Assembly: GCF_010726245.1 (NCBI RefSeq)
Contig: NZ_AP022561.1
Span: 1,798,001-1,862,000 of the forward strand
Source: Mycolicibacterium aichiense
Lineage (GTDB): Bacteria; Actinomycetota; Actinomycetes; Mycobacteriales; Mycobacteriaceae
Length of the DNA: 64,000 nucleotides
Direction of reading: 5' to 3'
Below, piece by piece: positions 9,415 to 18,377 of the stretch (position 1 is its first letter; every line of letters begins with the position of its first letter). The notes under the pieces were generated by a model. The model was not told the DNA's origin. It did not search any database and saw only the letters and a program-made list of their open reading frames with translations. The translations under genes and the position numbers were made by a program.

Positions 9415-10476
9415 TCAGCGGCGCAGCGTGCCCGAAGGGGCTTCGCCCCAACGCTTTCGGTATTCGACGGCGAAGCTCCCGAGGTGGTTGAAGCCCCATC
9501 GCTCCGCCACCTGCGTCACCGTCACGCCGTCGGCGGGGATGGCATCGGTCAGTTCCTCGTGCACCCGTTCCAGGCGGCGCTCCCGCACGTAGGTCATCGG
9601 TGTCATGCCCAGCTCCTCACGGAACCCCTGCTGGATCGACCGGACGCTCATGTGCACGGCCCTGGCCACCGACTCCATGGTGATCCGCTCGGCGAGGTGG
9701 TCCTCGATGTAGCTCATGGCGTTCTGCACGACCGCACGGCGCTGGTCGGGTTGGGCCGGCGCCAAGAACTCCGCGTGATAGTTCGACGGTTGCAGATGCA
9801 ACAGGCTGCTGATCACGAAATCCTCCACCGCGCCGATGCCCTGCCCGCGCTGGATCAGTGAACCCTCGTGGAACACCTCGGTGTGAATCAGCTGGACAGC
9901 GGCGTGCCATCGCATGGCGGCTTCGGTGGACATGTCGAACTCCGGGTCGAACACCAGCGGGCGATCCAGCGCGCGACCGAGCAACCGGGTCAGATGCGCG
10001 TCCAGGGCCCGCTCCTCGATCCGGATGATCAACTGAGGCGAGTCGTGGTCGAACGCCATCCGCAGCGACGCACCGGGGCTGCTCACCACGGAGCGGATGG
10101 TGTTGGCTTCGAAGGAGTGGGCGCGGTGCTCGACCATCGCCCGGCCGTTCATCGGCATGTGCACCGCGTAGTGCGGGCCCACCATCGGGATCTCCACAGC
10201 CGCAGCGACGTGCAGGTCGAGGTAGAGCAGGCTGACGTTGCGCAGCCGGACGCCGTGCATGGTCGCCGCGAATCCGGTCGCGTCGTCGCCTGCGACGGTG
10301 AGGCGAAGCGGGCCCAGGGTTTTGGCGATCAGCCTCGAGGCGGTCTTGACGTCTTCGGTGTAGAAGATCTCGTTGCCGGCCAGCGCCGGGGGAACTCCGC
10401 GGGAGCGGACCTTGCGCCGGACCGGATTGCTGGTGCGCCGGACATCGATGTAGCCCAGTCGGGTGAGCCGCGACAT
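9415..10476 (-). CDS. AraC-family transcriptional regulator
   Basis: The protein has 353 residues. The N-terminal two-thirds is an AraC-type ligand/dimerisation domain (MHGVRLRNVSLLYLDLHVAAAVEIPMVG region); the C-terminal part holds two helix-turn-helix units (ITMESVARAVHMSVRSIQQGFREELGMTPMTYVRERRLERVHEEL, then VAERWGFNHLGSFAVEYRKRWGEAPS). It is transcribed away from hucM across a 200-bp gap, so it is a candidate regulator of the hydrogenase operon. The ligand is unknown. Confidence 0.88.
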   Translation of the reverse strand: MSRLTRLGYIDVRRTSNPVRRKVRSRGVPPALAGNEIFYTEDVKTASRLIAKTLGPLRLTVAGDDATGFAATMHGVRLRNVSLLYLDLHVAAAVEIPMVGPHYAVHMPMNGRAMVEHRAHSFEANTIRSVVSSPGASLRMAFDHDSPQLIIRIEERALDAHLTRLLGRALDRPLVFDPEFDMSTEAAMRWHAAVQLIHTEVFHEGSLIQRGQGIGAVEDFVISSLLHLQPSNYHAEFLAPAQPDQRRAVVQNAMSYIEDHLAERITMESVARAVHMSVRSIQQGFREELGMTPMTYVRERRLERVHEELTDAIPADGVTVTQVAERWGFNHLGSFAVEYRKRWGEAPSGTLRR

Positions 10477-10677
10477 CAGGGCCTACCGGGGTGAACGCGC
10501 TGCGGCAGATGAGCCGCCGCTAGTGTCCGTCGCAATCGATCCGCCAGCCTCTCAAACATCGGTCGCGCTTGAACGCGGGTAACTGTTCGTAATTCTGACA
10601 GTCATTGCGCGAAAGCGATAGGCAGCCAAGCTCCGGACGGCTACCTTCGGTTCAGGCCAAACTGCCGGGAGGTGCGC
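10477..10677. promoter_or_regulatory. Divergent control region between araC-type gene and huc operon
   Basis: This 201-bp gap contains no gene. It must carry the promoters of both the AraC regulator and the hydrogenase operon. A loose dyad CTGT-N11-ACAG lies at 10583-10601 and could be a regulator site, but it is weak. A GGGAGG ribosome-binding site at 10667-10672 serves hucM. Confidence 0.5.
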
Positions 10678-11214
10678 ATGACAGCTAACGGGCAGGCGGT
10701 GTCAGTCACCCCAGCGGACACCCTCCGCGATCGACTCGACGACCCCCATGTCGCGGCCGCGCTCAACACCCTGCTCGACCATGCCGATGTGCTGGCCGTC
10801 CTGCTCAGCGGTCTCGACGGCTTCCTCAGTCGTGGCGACACCATCACCGACTCGGTGTCGGCCGCGGTCGCCGAGTTGCGAGGCGTCTCGTCGGCGGCGG
10901 TGGTACCCGGTGCCGATGCGCTCAAGAGTGTCGACCTGCAGAGCCTCGCCACCAGCCTGGCGTCGTTGTCCGGCTCGGTCGTGACCGCCGCACCCGCACT
11001 GAACACCGTGCTGTCCTCGGGGCTCACCGATCCGGAGACCGCGGCGGTGCTCGCCTCCATCGGCGACGCCCTCGGCGACGGCAAGGCAGGTGCGGCGAAT
11101 CCGCCCAAGGGCGTCTACGGGCTGTGGAAGGCCACCAAAGACCCCGACTTCGCCCGCGGTCTCGGCTTCCTCATCGCCGTCGCCACATCTTTTGGCCGCC
11201 GGGTGAACCGGTAG
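10678..11214 (+). CDS. hucM: HucM-like DUF1641 hydrogenase scaffold/quinone-channel subunit
   Basis: The protein has 178 residues, is mostly alpha-helical, and has a DUF1641-type C-terminal half ending in a possible amphipathic helix (FARGLGFLIAVATSFGRRVNR). In M. smegmatis the gene just upstream of hucS encodes HucM, which tetramerises at the centre of the Huc complex and delivers menaquinone to it. Position (84 bp before hucS) and fold type fit; sequence identity was judged from memory. ATG 10678 was chosen over GTG 10672 because GGGAGG lies 5 nt before it. Confidence 0.8.
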   Translation: MTANGQAVSVTPADTLRDRLDDPHVAAALNTLLDHADVLAVLLSGLDGFLSRGDTITDSVSAAVAELRGVSSAAVVPGADALKSVDLQSLATSLASLSGSVVTAAPALNTVLSSGLTDPETAAVLASIGDALGDGKAGAANPPKGVYGLWKATKDPDFARGLGFLIAVATSFGRRVNR

Positions 11215-11298
11215 TGCCCGCCCGTATCTCGCTCGTGCGCTTGACCGTCGGTCATCACTACCGGCCTGGCCCCGGGTCGCTCTCTGAGAGGAGTTCGA

Positions 11299-12270
11299 AT
11301 GGCTTCTGTTCTGTGGTTCCAGGGAGGTGCGTGTAGTGGCAACACGATGTCTTTCCTCAATGCGGAGGAACCCAACGTCGTCGACCTGATCGTCGACTTC
11401 GGCCTGGATCTGATCTGGCATCCGTCGCTCGGTCTGGAACTCGGCAAGAACGCCCAGAAGGTGTTCTGGGACTGCGCCAAAGGTGAACGCCCCCTGGACA
11501 TCTTCGTCTTCGAGGGCACGGTCATCGAAGCGCCCAACGGCACCGGGCGGATGGACATGTTCGCTGATCGGCCGATGAAGGACTGGGTCACCGACCTGGC
11601 CGGCGCCGCTCAGATCGTCGTGGCGATCGGAGACTGCGCCTGTTGGGGCGGCATCCCCGCGATGGAGCCCAATCCGTCGGCCTCGACCGGTCTGCAGTTC
11701 CACAAGCGGGACAAGGGCGGTTTCCTCGGGCCCGACTTCCGCTCCAAGATGGGACTTCCCGTCATCAACATTCCGGGTTGCCCCGCGCACCCAGACTGGA
11801 TCACCCAGATCATCGTGGCGCTTGCCACCGGGCGTGCCGGTGACATCGCACTCGACGAACTGCACCGGCCCGAGACGTTCTTCAAGACGTTCACTCAAAC
11901 CGGCTGCACCCGCGTGCAATTCTTCGAATACAAACAGTCGACGATGTCCTTCGGTGAAGGCACCCGGACAGGCTGCCTGTTCTACGAGTTCGGCTGCCGC
12001 GGACCGATGACGCACTCGCCGTGCAATCGCATCCTCTGGAACCGGCAGTCGTCCAAGACCCGTGCCGGAATGCCGTGCCTGGGCTGCACGGAGCCGGAGT
12101 TTCCGCATTTCGATCTGGCGCCCGGAACGCTGTTCAAGACCCAGAAGGTCGGCGGGGTGATCCCCAAGGAAGTGCCGGAGGGATCCGATCACCTGACATA
12201 CATGGCGCACGCGGCGGCCGCCCGTATCGCCGCGCCGCAGTGGTCCAAAGAAGACATGTTCGTCGTCTAG
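11299..12270 (+). CDS. hucS: [NiFe]-hydrogenase small subunit, group 2a (Huc)
   Basis: HucS (323 residues) carries the Fe-S clusters that pass electrons from the NiFe site. Cluster ligands are seen in GGACSGNT (Cys12), GDCACWGG, NIPGCPAHPDW, TGCLFYEFGCRGP and MPCLGCTEPEFP. There is no twin-arginine signal, as in cytoplasmic group 2a enzymes. The whole sequence matches my recollection of M. smegmatis HucS closely. An AGAGGAG ribosome-binding site lies 6 nt before the ATG. The enzyme class oxidises H2 down to atmospheric traces with menaquinone as acceptor. Confidence 0.95.
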   Translation: MASVLWFQGGACSGNTMSFLNAEEPNVVDLIVDFGLDLIWHPSLGLELGKNAQKVFWDCAKGERPLDIFVFEGTVIEAPNGTGRMDMFADRPMKDWVTDLAGAAQIVVAIGDCACWGGIPAMEPNPSASTGLQFHKRDKGGFLGPDFRSKMGLPVINIPGCPAHPDWITQIIVALATGRAGDIALDELHRPETFFKTFTQTGCTRVQFFEYKQSTMSFGEGTRTGCLFYEFGCRGPMTHSPCNRILWNRQSSKTRAGMPCLGCTEPEFPHFDLAPGTLFKTQKVGGVIPKEVPEGSDHLTYMAHAAAARIAAPQWSKEDMFVV

Positions 12271-12324
12271 GACCAGCCAAATCGCCAGCCCTGGTTCAGC
12301 TCTCACCTCTTGGAGGACAATCTC

Positions 12325-13932
12325 ATGACCGCGCTCGACCTTTACGTCAGCCCACTGGGACGTGTCGAGGGTGACCTCGACGTCCGGGTCACCATTGACG
12401 ACGGCGTCGTGACGTCGGCGTGGACGGAGGCCGCGATGTTCCGCGGCTTCGAGATCATCCTGCGGGGCAAGGACCCGCAGTCCGGTCTCGTCGTGTGTCC
12501 CCGCATCTGCGGGATCTGCGGCGGCAGCCATCTGTACAAGTCCGCCTACGCTCTGGACACCGCGTGGCGCACCCACATGCCGGCGAATGCGACGCTGATC
12601 CGCAACATCGCCCAGGCATGCGAAACGCTGCAGTCGATTCCCCGCTACTTCTATGCGCTGTTCGCCATCGACCTGACCAACAAGAACTACGCGAAGTCGA
12701 AGCTCTACGACGAGGCGGTTCGCCGGTTCGCACCGTACGTCGGTACCAGTTACCAACCGGGAGTGGTGCTTTCGAACAAGCCGGTCGAGGTCTATGCGAT
12801 CTTCGGCGGGCAGTGGCCGCATTCGAGCTTCATGGTGCCCGGTGGCGTCATGTGTGCGCCCACCCTGTCGGACGTGACGCGCTCGATCGCGATCCTGGAG
12901 CACTGGAAGGACAACTGGCTCGAAGGCCAGTGGCTGGGCTGCAGCATCGACCGCTGGCTGGAGAACAAGACCTGGGACGACGTTCTGGCCTGGGTCGACG
13001 AGAACGAGTCCCAGTACAACAGTGACTGCGGCTTTTTCATCCGCTACGCCCTCGACATCGGCCTGGACAAGTACGGCCAGGGTGTCGGCAACTACATCGC
13101 CACCGGTACCTACTTCGACCCGACGCTGTACGAGAACCCCACCATCGACGGCCGCAACGCGGCGCTGATCGGCCGGGGCGGGATCTACGCCAAAGGCCAG
13201 TGGTACGAGTTCGATCAGGCCAACGTTCGCGAGGACGTCGCCCACTCGTTCTACGAAGGCAGCACCCCGCTGCACCCGTTCGACGGGGAGACCATCCCGG
13301 TCGACCCCGAAGAGGGCAGGAAGCAGGGCAAGTACAGCTGGGCCAAATCACCGCGCTATGCCGTCGGAGACCTGGGCACGATTCCGCTGGAGGCGGGTCC
13401 GCTGGCCCGGCGGATGGCCGCAGCCGGCCCGAACGCCGGAGCGCATCAGGACAACGATCCGCTCTTCGGTGACATCTACAGCAAGATCGGCCCCAGCGTG
13501 TTGGTGCGCCAGCTCGCCCGAATGCATGAGGCGCCCAAGTACTACAAGTGGGTGAAGTCCTGGCTCGACCAGCTGGACCTGAAGGAAAGCTTCTACACCA
13601 AGCCTGTCGAATATGCCGAGGGCAAGGGGTTCGGCTCCACCGAGGCGGCCCGCGGCTCGCTCAGCGACTGGATCGTGCTGGAAGACAACAAGATCAAGAA
13701 CTACCAGGTCGTCACCCCGACAGCGTGGAACATCGGGCCACGGGACGGCAACGAGGTCCTGGGTCCGATCGAGAAGGCGCTGGTGGGCTCACCGATCGTC
13801 GATCCCGACGACCCGGTCGAGCTCGGACATGTGGCACGCAGCTTCGACTCCTGCCTGGTGTGCACCGTGCACGCCTACGACGGCAAGACAGGCAAGGAGC
13901 TCTCGAAGTTCGTCATAAACGGAATGGTGTGA
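12325..13932 (+). CDS. hucL: [NiFe]-hydrogenase large subunit, group 2a (Huc)
   Basis: HucL (535 residues) holds the NiFe active site. The L1 motif RICGICGGSH has Cys62 and Cys65, and the L2 motif DSCLVCTVH has Cys510, Cys513 and His516. The 19 residues after His516 are the peptide removed during maturation, so the mature protein should end at His516. The start is ATG 12325, 7 nt after TGGAGGA, not the upstream in-frame TTG. Its stop overlaps the protease gene by 4 bases. Confidence 0.96.
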   Translation: MTALDLYVSPLGRVEGDLDVRVTIDDGVVTSAWTEAAMFRGFEIILRGKDPQSGLVVCPRICGICGGSHLYKSAYALDTAWRTHMPANATLIRNIAQACETLQSIPRYFYALFAIDLTNKNYAKSKLYDEAVRRFAPYVGTSYQPGVVLSNKPVEVYAIFGGQWPHSSFMVPGGVMCAPTLSDVTRSIAILEHWKDNWLEGQWLGCSIDRWLENKTWDDVLAWVDENESQYNSDCGFFIRYALDIGLDKYGQGVGNYIATGTYFDPTLYENPTIDGRNAALIGRGGIYAKGQWYEFDQANVREDVAHSFYEGSTPLHPFDGETIPVDPEEGRKQGKYSWAKSPRYAVGDLGTIPLEAGPLARRMAAAGPNAGAHQDNDPLFGDIYSKIGPSVLVRQLARMHEAPKYYKWVKSWLDQLDLKESFYTKPVEYAEGKGFGSTEAARGSLSDWIVLEDNKIKNYQVVTPTAWNIGPRDGNEVLGPIEKALVGSPIVDPDDPVELGHVARSFDSCLVCTVHAYDGKTGKELSKFVINGMV

Positions 13933-14798
13933 TCCCGGCGGTCGAGCCTGGGGCACACGACTCCCACAGCAACCCAGGCGGTTCCGATATCAGCAACCCC
14001 TCGCTCGATATCGGGCCGCCTGGGTGTGCGGTTTTGGTGGTGGGCTGCGGCAATCTGCTGCGCGGCGACGACGGTGTCGGACCGGTTCTGGTCCGGCACC
14101 TGTGGGAGCGTGGTGTGCCCGCGGGCGCTCGTCTGGTCGATGGCGGCACCGCGGGCATGGATGTCGCGTTCCAGATGCGGGGCGCCGAGCGGGTCGTCAT
14201 CATCGACGCCTCGGCGACCGGCGCGACCCCGGGGACCATCTACCGCGTCCCCGGCGAGGAGCTGGCCGACCTGCCACCCCTGCAAGGCTTGCACACCCAC
14301 TCGTTCCGGTGGGACCACGCCATCGCCTTCGCGCACTGGGCGTTGGCCGATGCCTGCCCCAGCGATATCACGGTGTTCTTGATCGAGGCGGGCGGCGTTG
14401 AGCTGGGCGCTGACCTCTCCGAGCCCGTGCTGGCCGCGATGGAGCAGGTGATCGACGTTCTCGAGCGAGATTTTCTGGGGCCGTTGCGACCTCCGGGGGG
14501 CGACGACATCTCGGTACAGTTCACCGACGACGGATATCTGCGCCTCGATGCGTCGTTGGCGGCCAGCCGATTCCCCTCGGATGCCGTCGCGGCGATGGTG
14601 CGCGGTGACGATTTGTGGTTGTTCCCGCTGCGCGGCCCTCGCAGCGGGGGGCTGCTGCTCAAACAGCGCAACCCCGCGGGCGACCGGTCGCTGCTGATCC
14701 GGGAAGTGCTGGCGGATCGCCTCGTCACCGGCGTTCATCGGGCATTCTGGGACGATGCCCAACAGGCGTTGCGGATTCCGCTGGAGTCGGCGCGGTGA
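13929..14798 (+). CDS. Hydrogenase maturation endopeptidase with C-terminal extension
   Basis: The protein has 289 residues. Residues 33-180 resemble HupD/HybD/HycI peptidases, which clip the large-subunit tail after nickel insertion: GCGNLLRGDDGVGP (nickel-ligand acid as Asp47/48), LVDGGTAG and LHTHSFRWD. Residues about 190-289 form an extra domain (FTDDGYLRLDASLAASRF...) not found in simple peptidases and not recognised. The start chosen is GTG 13929 in the hucL stop (GTGA), giving a 30-residue disordered lead; a start near 14025 is possible. Confidence 0.85.
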   Translation: MIPAVEPGAHDSHSNPGGSDISNPSLDIGPPGCAVLVVGCGNLLRGDDGVGPVLVRHLWERGVPAGARLVDGGTAGMDVAFQMRGAERVVIIDASATGATPGTIYRVPGEELADLPPLQGLHTHSFRWDHAIAFAHWALADACPSDITVFLIEAGGVELGADLSEPVLAAMEQVIDVLERDFLGPLRPPGGDDISVQFTDDGYLRLDASLAASRFPSDAVAAMVRGDDLWLFPLRGPRSGGLLLKQRNPAGDRSLLIREVLADRLVTGVHRAFWDDAQQALRIPLESAR

Positions 14799-15049
14799 TC
14801 GTGATGTGTGACGAGCCCCGGCCCAAGACCACCGTCCGCAAGGACAGCTCGTCGGACGAGGCCGTGGATGTGCAGACCGTCGTCGTGGAGGAACGGGGCC
14901 GGTGGGCGGTCGACATCGTCGTGGTCTTCGCCGACGGGGTGGTGCGCAAGCGCATCGACACCCACCACACCAAGGCCCGCGCCGAACTGTCGGCCCGACT
15001 GATCAAACGCGCCGCCGAGCGCGATATCCGCGGTCCCATCCACGGATGA
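14795..15049 (+). CDS. Small conserved-looking protein of the huc operon, unknown
   Basis: The protein has 84 residues, is charged, and has a predicted beta-beta-alpha layout (VVVEERGRWAVDIVVVFADGVVRKRIDT then ARAELSARLIKRAAER). GTG 14795 overlaps the protease stop by 4 bases; ATG 14804 is an alternative. It has no motif I recognise. Tight packing in the operon implies a hydrogenase-related role. Confidence 0.65.
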   Translation: MIVMCDEPRPKTTVRKDSSSDEAVDVQTVVVEERGRWAVDIVVVFADGVVRKRIDTHHTKARAELSARLIKRAAERDIRGPIHG

Positions 15050-15062
15050 CGGGAGACGAGCA

Positions 15063-16328
15063 GTGACCGCCCTTGCCAACACCGAACCGGTTGACACCGA
15101 TATCCTTGCGGTGCGACCGCAACCGCTCGGCGCTTTCCCACTCCCGCTGGGATACATGCTGATTCCGGCATCCGCCGACACCGAGGACGCCCGCGCCGCG
15201 CTGCTCGCAGGCAACGTGCCGCAGTGGCCTGAGGCGCTGCGAGCACACGAGCTGGCATTGGCCGGTGACCGTGACGGCGCCCTCAAGCTGCTGACCGGCC
15301 ATGATCCGGTCAGCCGTTACAACCGGTTCGTGATGGACCCGGATGGCGAGGATCCCGCGGAATTACGCTCGCTGCTGGGCGATTTCGGAGTTCTCGTCGA
15401 TGTCGTGCTGTTCGCCGTCGGCCGCTCGGACGTCGCGCCAGAGCTGGGTTCGGCCGGCGCCGAGCTCGCGGCCCTGGTGTTGTCGACCCAGGCCAGCAGT
15501 GCGTTCAACGACGGCGACGCGGCCCGGGCCACCGCATTGCTCGACCAGGCGGCCGACGAGGCGGCCCCGGTGTCCAAGCCGTTGTACGGGGTGCTGCTCG
15601 GTGCGGCAGCGTCGATCGCCGCTCACGGCGGCCATCCTGATGCCGTCCGGCGTTTCGAGACTGCGCTCGAAGGTCTGGAGGGCGCTGACGGTCTGCGCAT
15701 CGCTCGGGCCGAACTGCACCTGAACCTGGCGGGGCTGTTACACGAGCAGGCGCCGGAGCGGCCGGAGCTGCTGGCAGCTGTTGTGCCGCATTACCATTCG
15801 GCACTGCAGCTGGTGCTGCGTGAGGAGGCACCGCTGCTGTGGGCGTCGGCGCACGCCAACCTGGCGACCGCCTACCTCACCATGCCGATGACCGAGGCCT
15901 CCGGCCAGCTGCGATTGGGGATCGCGGCGCAGTCGCTGCGCTCGGCGCTCAAGGTGTACACCCGCGAGGACTACCCCGAACAGTGGGCCAGCGTGCAGCT
16001 GAACCTGGCGAATTCGTTGGTGTACACCCCGTCCAAGCACCAGGCCGACAACCTGGTCGAGGCCGTCGAACTGTACGAGGCGGTCCTCGACGCGCGCAGC
16101 CGCGACAGCGATCCGATGGGCCGGGCCAGGGTCCTGGCCAATCAGGGCAACGTGTTGGCGCATCTCGGTTCCTTCGACCAGGCCAAAGCCAAACTGTACG
16201 AAGCCCGGTTCCTGTTCGAGGAACTCGGCGACGGCGACTCGGTGCGAGCGGTGCGCGGCGTACTCGACGAGATCGCCCGGCAGGTCACACTGGGCAGGAC
16301 GGCCGGTAGCGATGTCGACGACCACTGA
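15063..16328 (+). CDS. TPR-repeat protein of the huc operon
   Basis: The protein has 421 residues. Helical TPR-like repeats occupy most of it, for example GDAARATALLDQAADEA, HPDAVRRFETALEGL, AQSLRSALKVYTREDYPEQWASVQLNLANSL and GSFDQAKAKLYEARFLFEELGD. Such proteins act as assembly or docking factors; TPR genes occur in known Huc operons. GTG start at 15063 follows GGGAGACGAGCA. Its last 17 bases overlap the next gene. Confidence 0.8.
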   Translation: MTALANTEPVDTDILAVRPQPLGAFPLPLGYMLIPASADTEDARAALLAGNVPQWPEALRAHELALAGDRDGALKLLTGHDPVSRYNRFVMDPDGEDPAELRSLLGDFGVLVDVVLFAVGRSDVAPELGSAGAELAALVLSTQASSAFNDGDAARATALLDQAADEAAPVSKPLYGVLLGAAASIAAHGGHPDAVRRFETALEGLEGADGLRIARAELHLNLAGLLHEQAPERPELLAAVVPHYHSALQLVLREEAPLLWASAHANLATAYLTMPMTEASGQLRLGIAAQSLRSALKVYTREDYPEQWASVQLNLANSLVYTPSKHQADNLVEAVELYEAVLDARSRDSDPMGRARVLANQGNVLAHLGSFDQAKAKLYEARFLFEELGDGDSVRAVRGVLDEIARQVTLGRTAGSDVDDH

Positions 16329-17202
16329 ACGGCCGGTCGCCGAGCCGACGTTCGAACAGCTCGCCAAGCGGGTCGATGACGCGGTCGCCGCGCTGGGCGC
16401 TCTGGATCCCTCGGCACGCGCGGTTGCCGAGGAGCTCAAGGCGGCGATCGAGCAGATCCACCGTGCCGGGCTGGTGACCATGGTGCGCCGGATGCGGTCC
16501 GACGACCTCGCGCGGGATGTGTTGTTCGAGTTGGTGGACGATCCGACCGTGCATCTGTTGCTGTCGTTGCACGGGATCGTGCGCCCCGATCCGGTCACCC
16601 ACGCCAACCAGGTACTGGCCTCGGTGCGTCCGCAACTGCACAGCCATGGCGGGGATGTGGCTTTGGTGCGGGTGGACGACGGCACGGCGTACGTCCGCCT
16701 GGAGGGAGCGTGCAACGGCTGTTCCATGTCAGCGGTGACGTTGCGCAACCTGGTGGAAGAGGCTCTGGTGCAGGGTGTTCCGGCGATCTCGGCGGTGGAG
16801 GTCATGCCGAACGAGCCGACACCGACACTGATTCCGGTCGAGGCGCTCCGGATCGGGCGTGACCCGGCCGGTGACGGCTGGGTCGAGGTGGGCCCGGCCG
16901 CAGATCTGGCCGTCGACGATCTGTCACCGCTGAGCGTGACCACGCCCGACGGTGAGCGCGCCGACGTGATCGTGGTCAATGCGGGCCGGCGACTGTCGGC
17001 CTATCGCAACGAATGTGCGCACGAAGCACTTCCGCTGGACAACGCGATACTCGACCTGGGCACCAACACACTGACCTGTCCATGGCACGGCTTCTGCTAT
17101 GACGCGACGTCGGGGGAGTGTCTCAGCGCTCCCGGCGCGCAGCTGGAACAGCTCCCGTTGCGTGTCGACGACGGTGTCGTCTGGGTTCGCGTCGGCGGAT
17201 GA
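16312..17202 (+). CDS. hucE: NifU C-terminal domain fused to a Rieske domain (probable HucE)
   Basis: The protein has 296 residues. Residues about 95-165 form a NifU-like scaffold domain with EGACNGCSMSAVTLR (Cys134, Cys137). Residues about 205-295 form a Rieske ferredoxin with CAH (Cys235, His237) and CPWHGFC (Cys256, His259), all four [2Fe-2S] ligands. In M. smegmatis a Fe-S protein named HucE is needed for Huc activity and thought to relay electrons; the name is given on domain and position grounds only. It overlaps the TPR gene by 17 bases and the NHL gene by 4. Confidence 0.75.
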   Translation: MSTTTERPVAEPTFEQLAKRVDDAVAALGALDPSARAVAEELKAAIEQIHRAGLVTMVRRMRSDDLARDVLFELVDDPTVHLLLSLHGIVRPDPVTHANQVLASVRPQLHSHGGDVALVRVDDGTAYVRLEGACNGCSMSAVTLRNLVEEALVQGVPAISAVEVMPNEPTPTLIPVEALRIGRDPAGDGWVEVGPAADLAVDDLSPLSVTTPDGERADVIVVNAGRRLSAYRNECAHEALPLDNAILDLGTNTLTCPWHGFCYDATSGECLSAPGAQLEQLPLRVDDGVVWVRVGG

Positions 17203-18377
17203 GCCGCTACACCGTCCGGCACAACGTGAGCGGACTGGGCACCCGCGTCGACGTGATACCCGACGTCGATCGCACGGATGGCTGGTCACCCATGCTGTGG
17301 CTGGGCGCACCGGCACCGGGCGGGCTGGCACTTCCGCCGGCGAAACCGTCCCTGTCCTGGATGTATTCGCCACGCGGCGTGTTCCTCGGCGACCGGCACC
17401 TGGTGGTTGCCGACTCGGGAAACCATCGCGTGCTGATCTGGCACGGAATACCCGAAGGCGACGAGCAGCCCGCCGATGTCGTGCTCGGACAACCGGACGG
17501 TGAGTCGGAGGGCCGCGCGGCCGGCGGCCGCGGTCCGGAACGTGGAATGAACTTGCCGACCGGGGTTCTGGTGCACGACGGCCGGCTCGTCGTCGCCGAT
17601 GCCTGGCATCACCGGATCCTGGTATGGAACACCGTGCCGCAGACACCTGACGTGGCGCCCGACCTCGTGCTGGGCCAGCCCGACGCCTCCTCGGTGGCGG
17701 AGAACCGCGGCGGTGAATGCTCGGCGTCGACCCTGTACTGGCCATTCGGCATCGGCATGGTCGGCTCCGCGTTCTGGGTCGCCGACACCGGCAATCGCCG
17801 GGTCCTCGGCTGGCGCAACGGGATACCCGAACCTGATCAGCCCGCCGATGTCGTGCTAGGTCAGCCTGACGCGGCCACCCGGGAGGAGAACCGTGGCGGT
17901 GCGGTCGGCCCGGCCACGTTCCGCTGGCCCCACGACATCACCGGTCGCGAGGACCTGCTGGTGGTCGCCGACGCCGGTGATCACCGACTGCTGGGATGGT
18001 CGCCCCCGCCGGAGGCCGACCGGGACGCCGATTCCGTACTCGGCCAGCCGGATTTCGCCAGCGCGCTTGAATGGCCCTATGGACCGCACACCTCGGATCG
18101 GTTGCGCTTCCCCTATGCGGCGTGCCTAGACGACGAGCGGCTGGCCGTGGCTGATACCGCCAACAACCGGATTCTGTTGTGGGACGGCATGCCTGACCAC
18201 GGACGCGGAGCCGATCACGTGCTGGCTCAACCGGACTTCGGCTCCAACGGCGAGAATCGGTGGACCTCGGTGCAACGCGACACGCTCTGCTGGCCGTACG
18301 GCTTGTCGCTGAACGGGGACATGCTGGCAGTCGCCGACTCCGGGAACAACCGGGTGATGATCTGGCGGCGGCCTTGA
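17199..18377 (+). CDS. NHL-repeat six-bladed beta-propeller protein
   Basis: The protein has 392 residues. Six repeats of the form VADSGNHRVLIW ... DVVLGQPD recur about every 55-60 residues (VVADSGNHRVLIW, VVADAWHHRILVW, WVADTGNRRVLGW, VVADAGDHRLLGW, AVADTANNRILLW, AVADSGNNRVMIW), making a closed six-blade NHL propeller. No signal peptide is present, so it is cytoplasmic, unlike many NHL proteins. ATG 17199 overlaps the Rieske gene stop. A binding or scaffold role in the hydrogenase complex is inferred from position. Confidence 0.85.
   Translation: MSRYTVRHNVSGLGTRVDVIPDVDRTDGWSPMLWLGAPAPGGLALPPAKPSLSWMYSPRGVFLGDRHLVVADSGNHRVLIWHGIPEGDEQPADVVLGQPDGESEGRAAGGRGPERGMNLPTGVLVHDGRLVVADAWHHRILVWNTVPQTPDVAPDLVLGQPDASSVAENRGGECSASTLYWPFGIGMVGSAFWVADTGNRRVLGWRNGIPEPDQPADVVLGQPDAATREENRGGAVGPATFRWPHDITGREDLLVVADAGDHRLLGWSPPPEADRDADSVLGQPDFASALEWPYGPHTSDRLRFPYAACLDDERLAVADTANNRILLWDGMPDHGRGADHVLAQPDFGSNGENRWTSVQRDTLCWPYGLSLNGDMLAVADSGNNRVMIWRRP

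Noticed and set aside
8135..9499. A 454-codon minus-strand open frame across the histidine kinase
   Set aside because: It overlaps the kinase and the AraC gene end entirely and has shadow-type composition.
10583..10601. AraC operator CTGT-N11-ACAG
   Set aside because: Only four base pairs match per arm, which is expected by chance in a 200-bp gap; kept only as a note in the control-region entry.
10702..13275. An 857-codon open frame antisense to hucM, hucS and hucL
   Set aside because: It is a shadow caused by high GC at third codon positions; the sense strand encodes unmistakable hydrogenase subunits with ribosome-binding sites.
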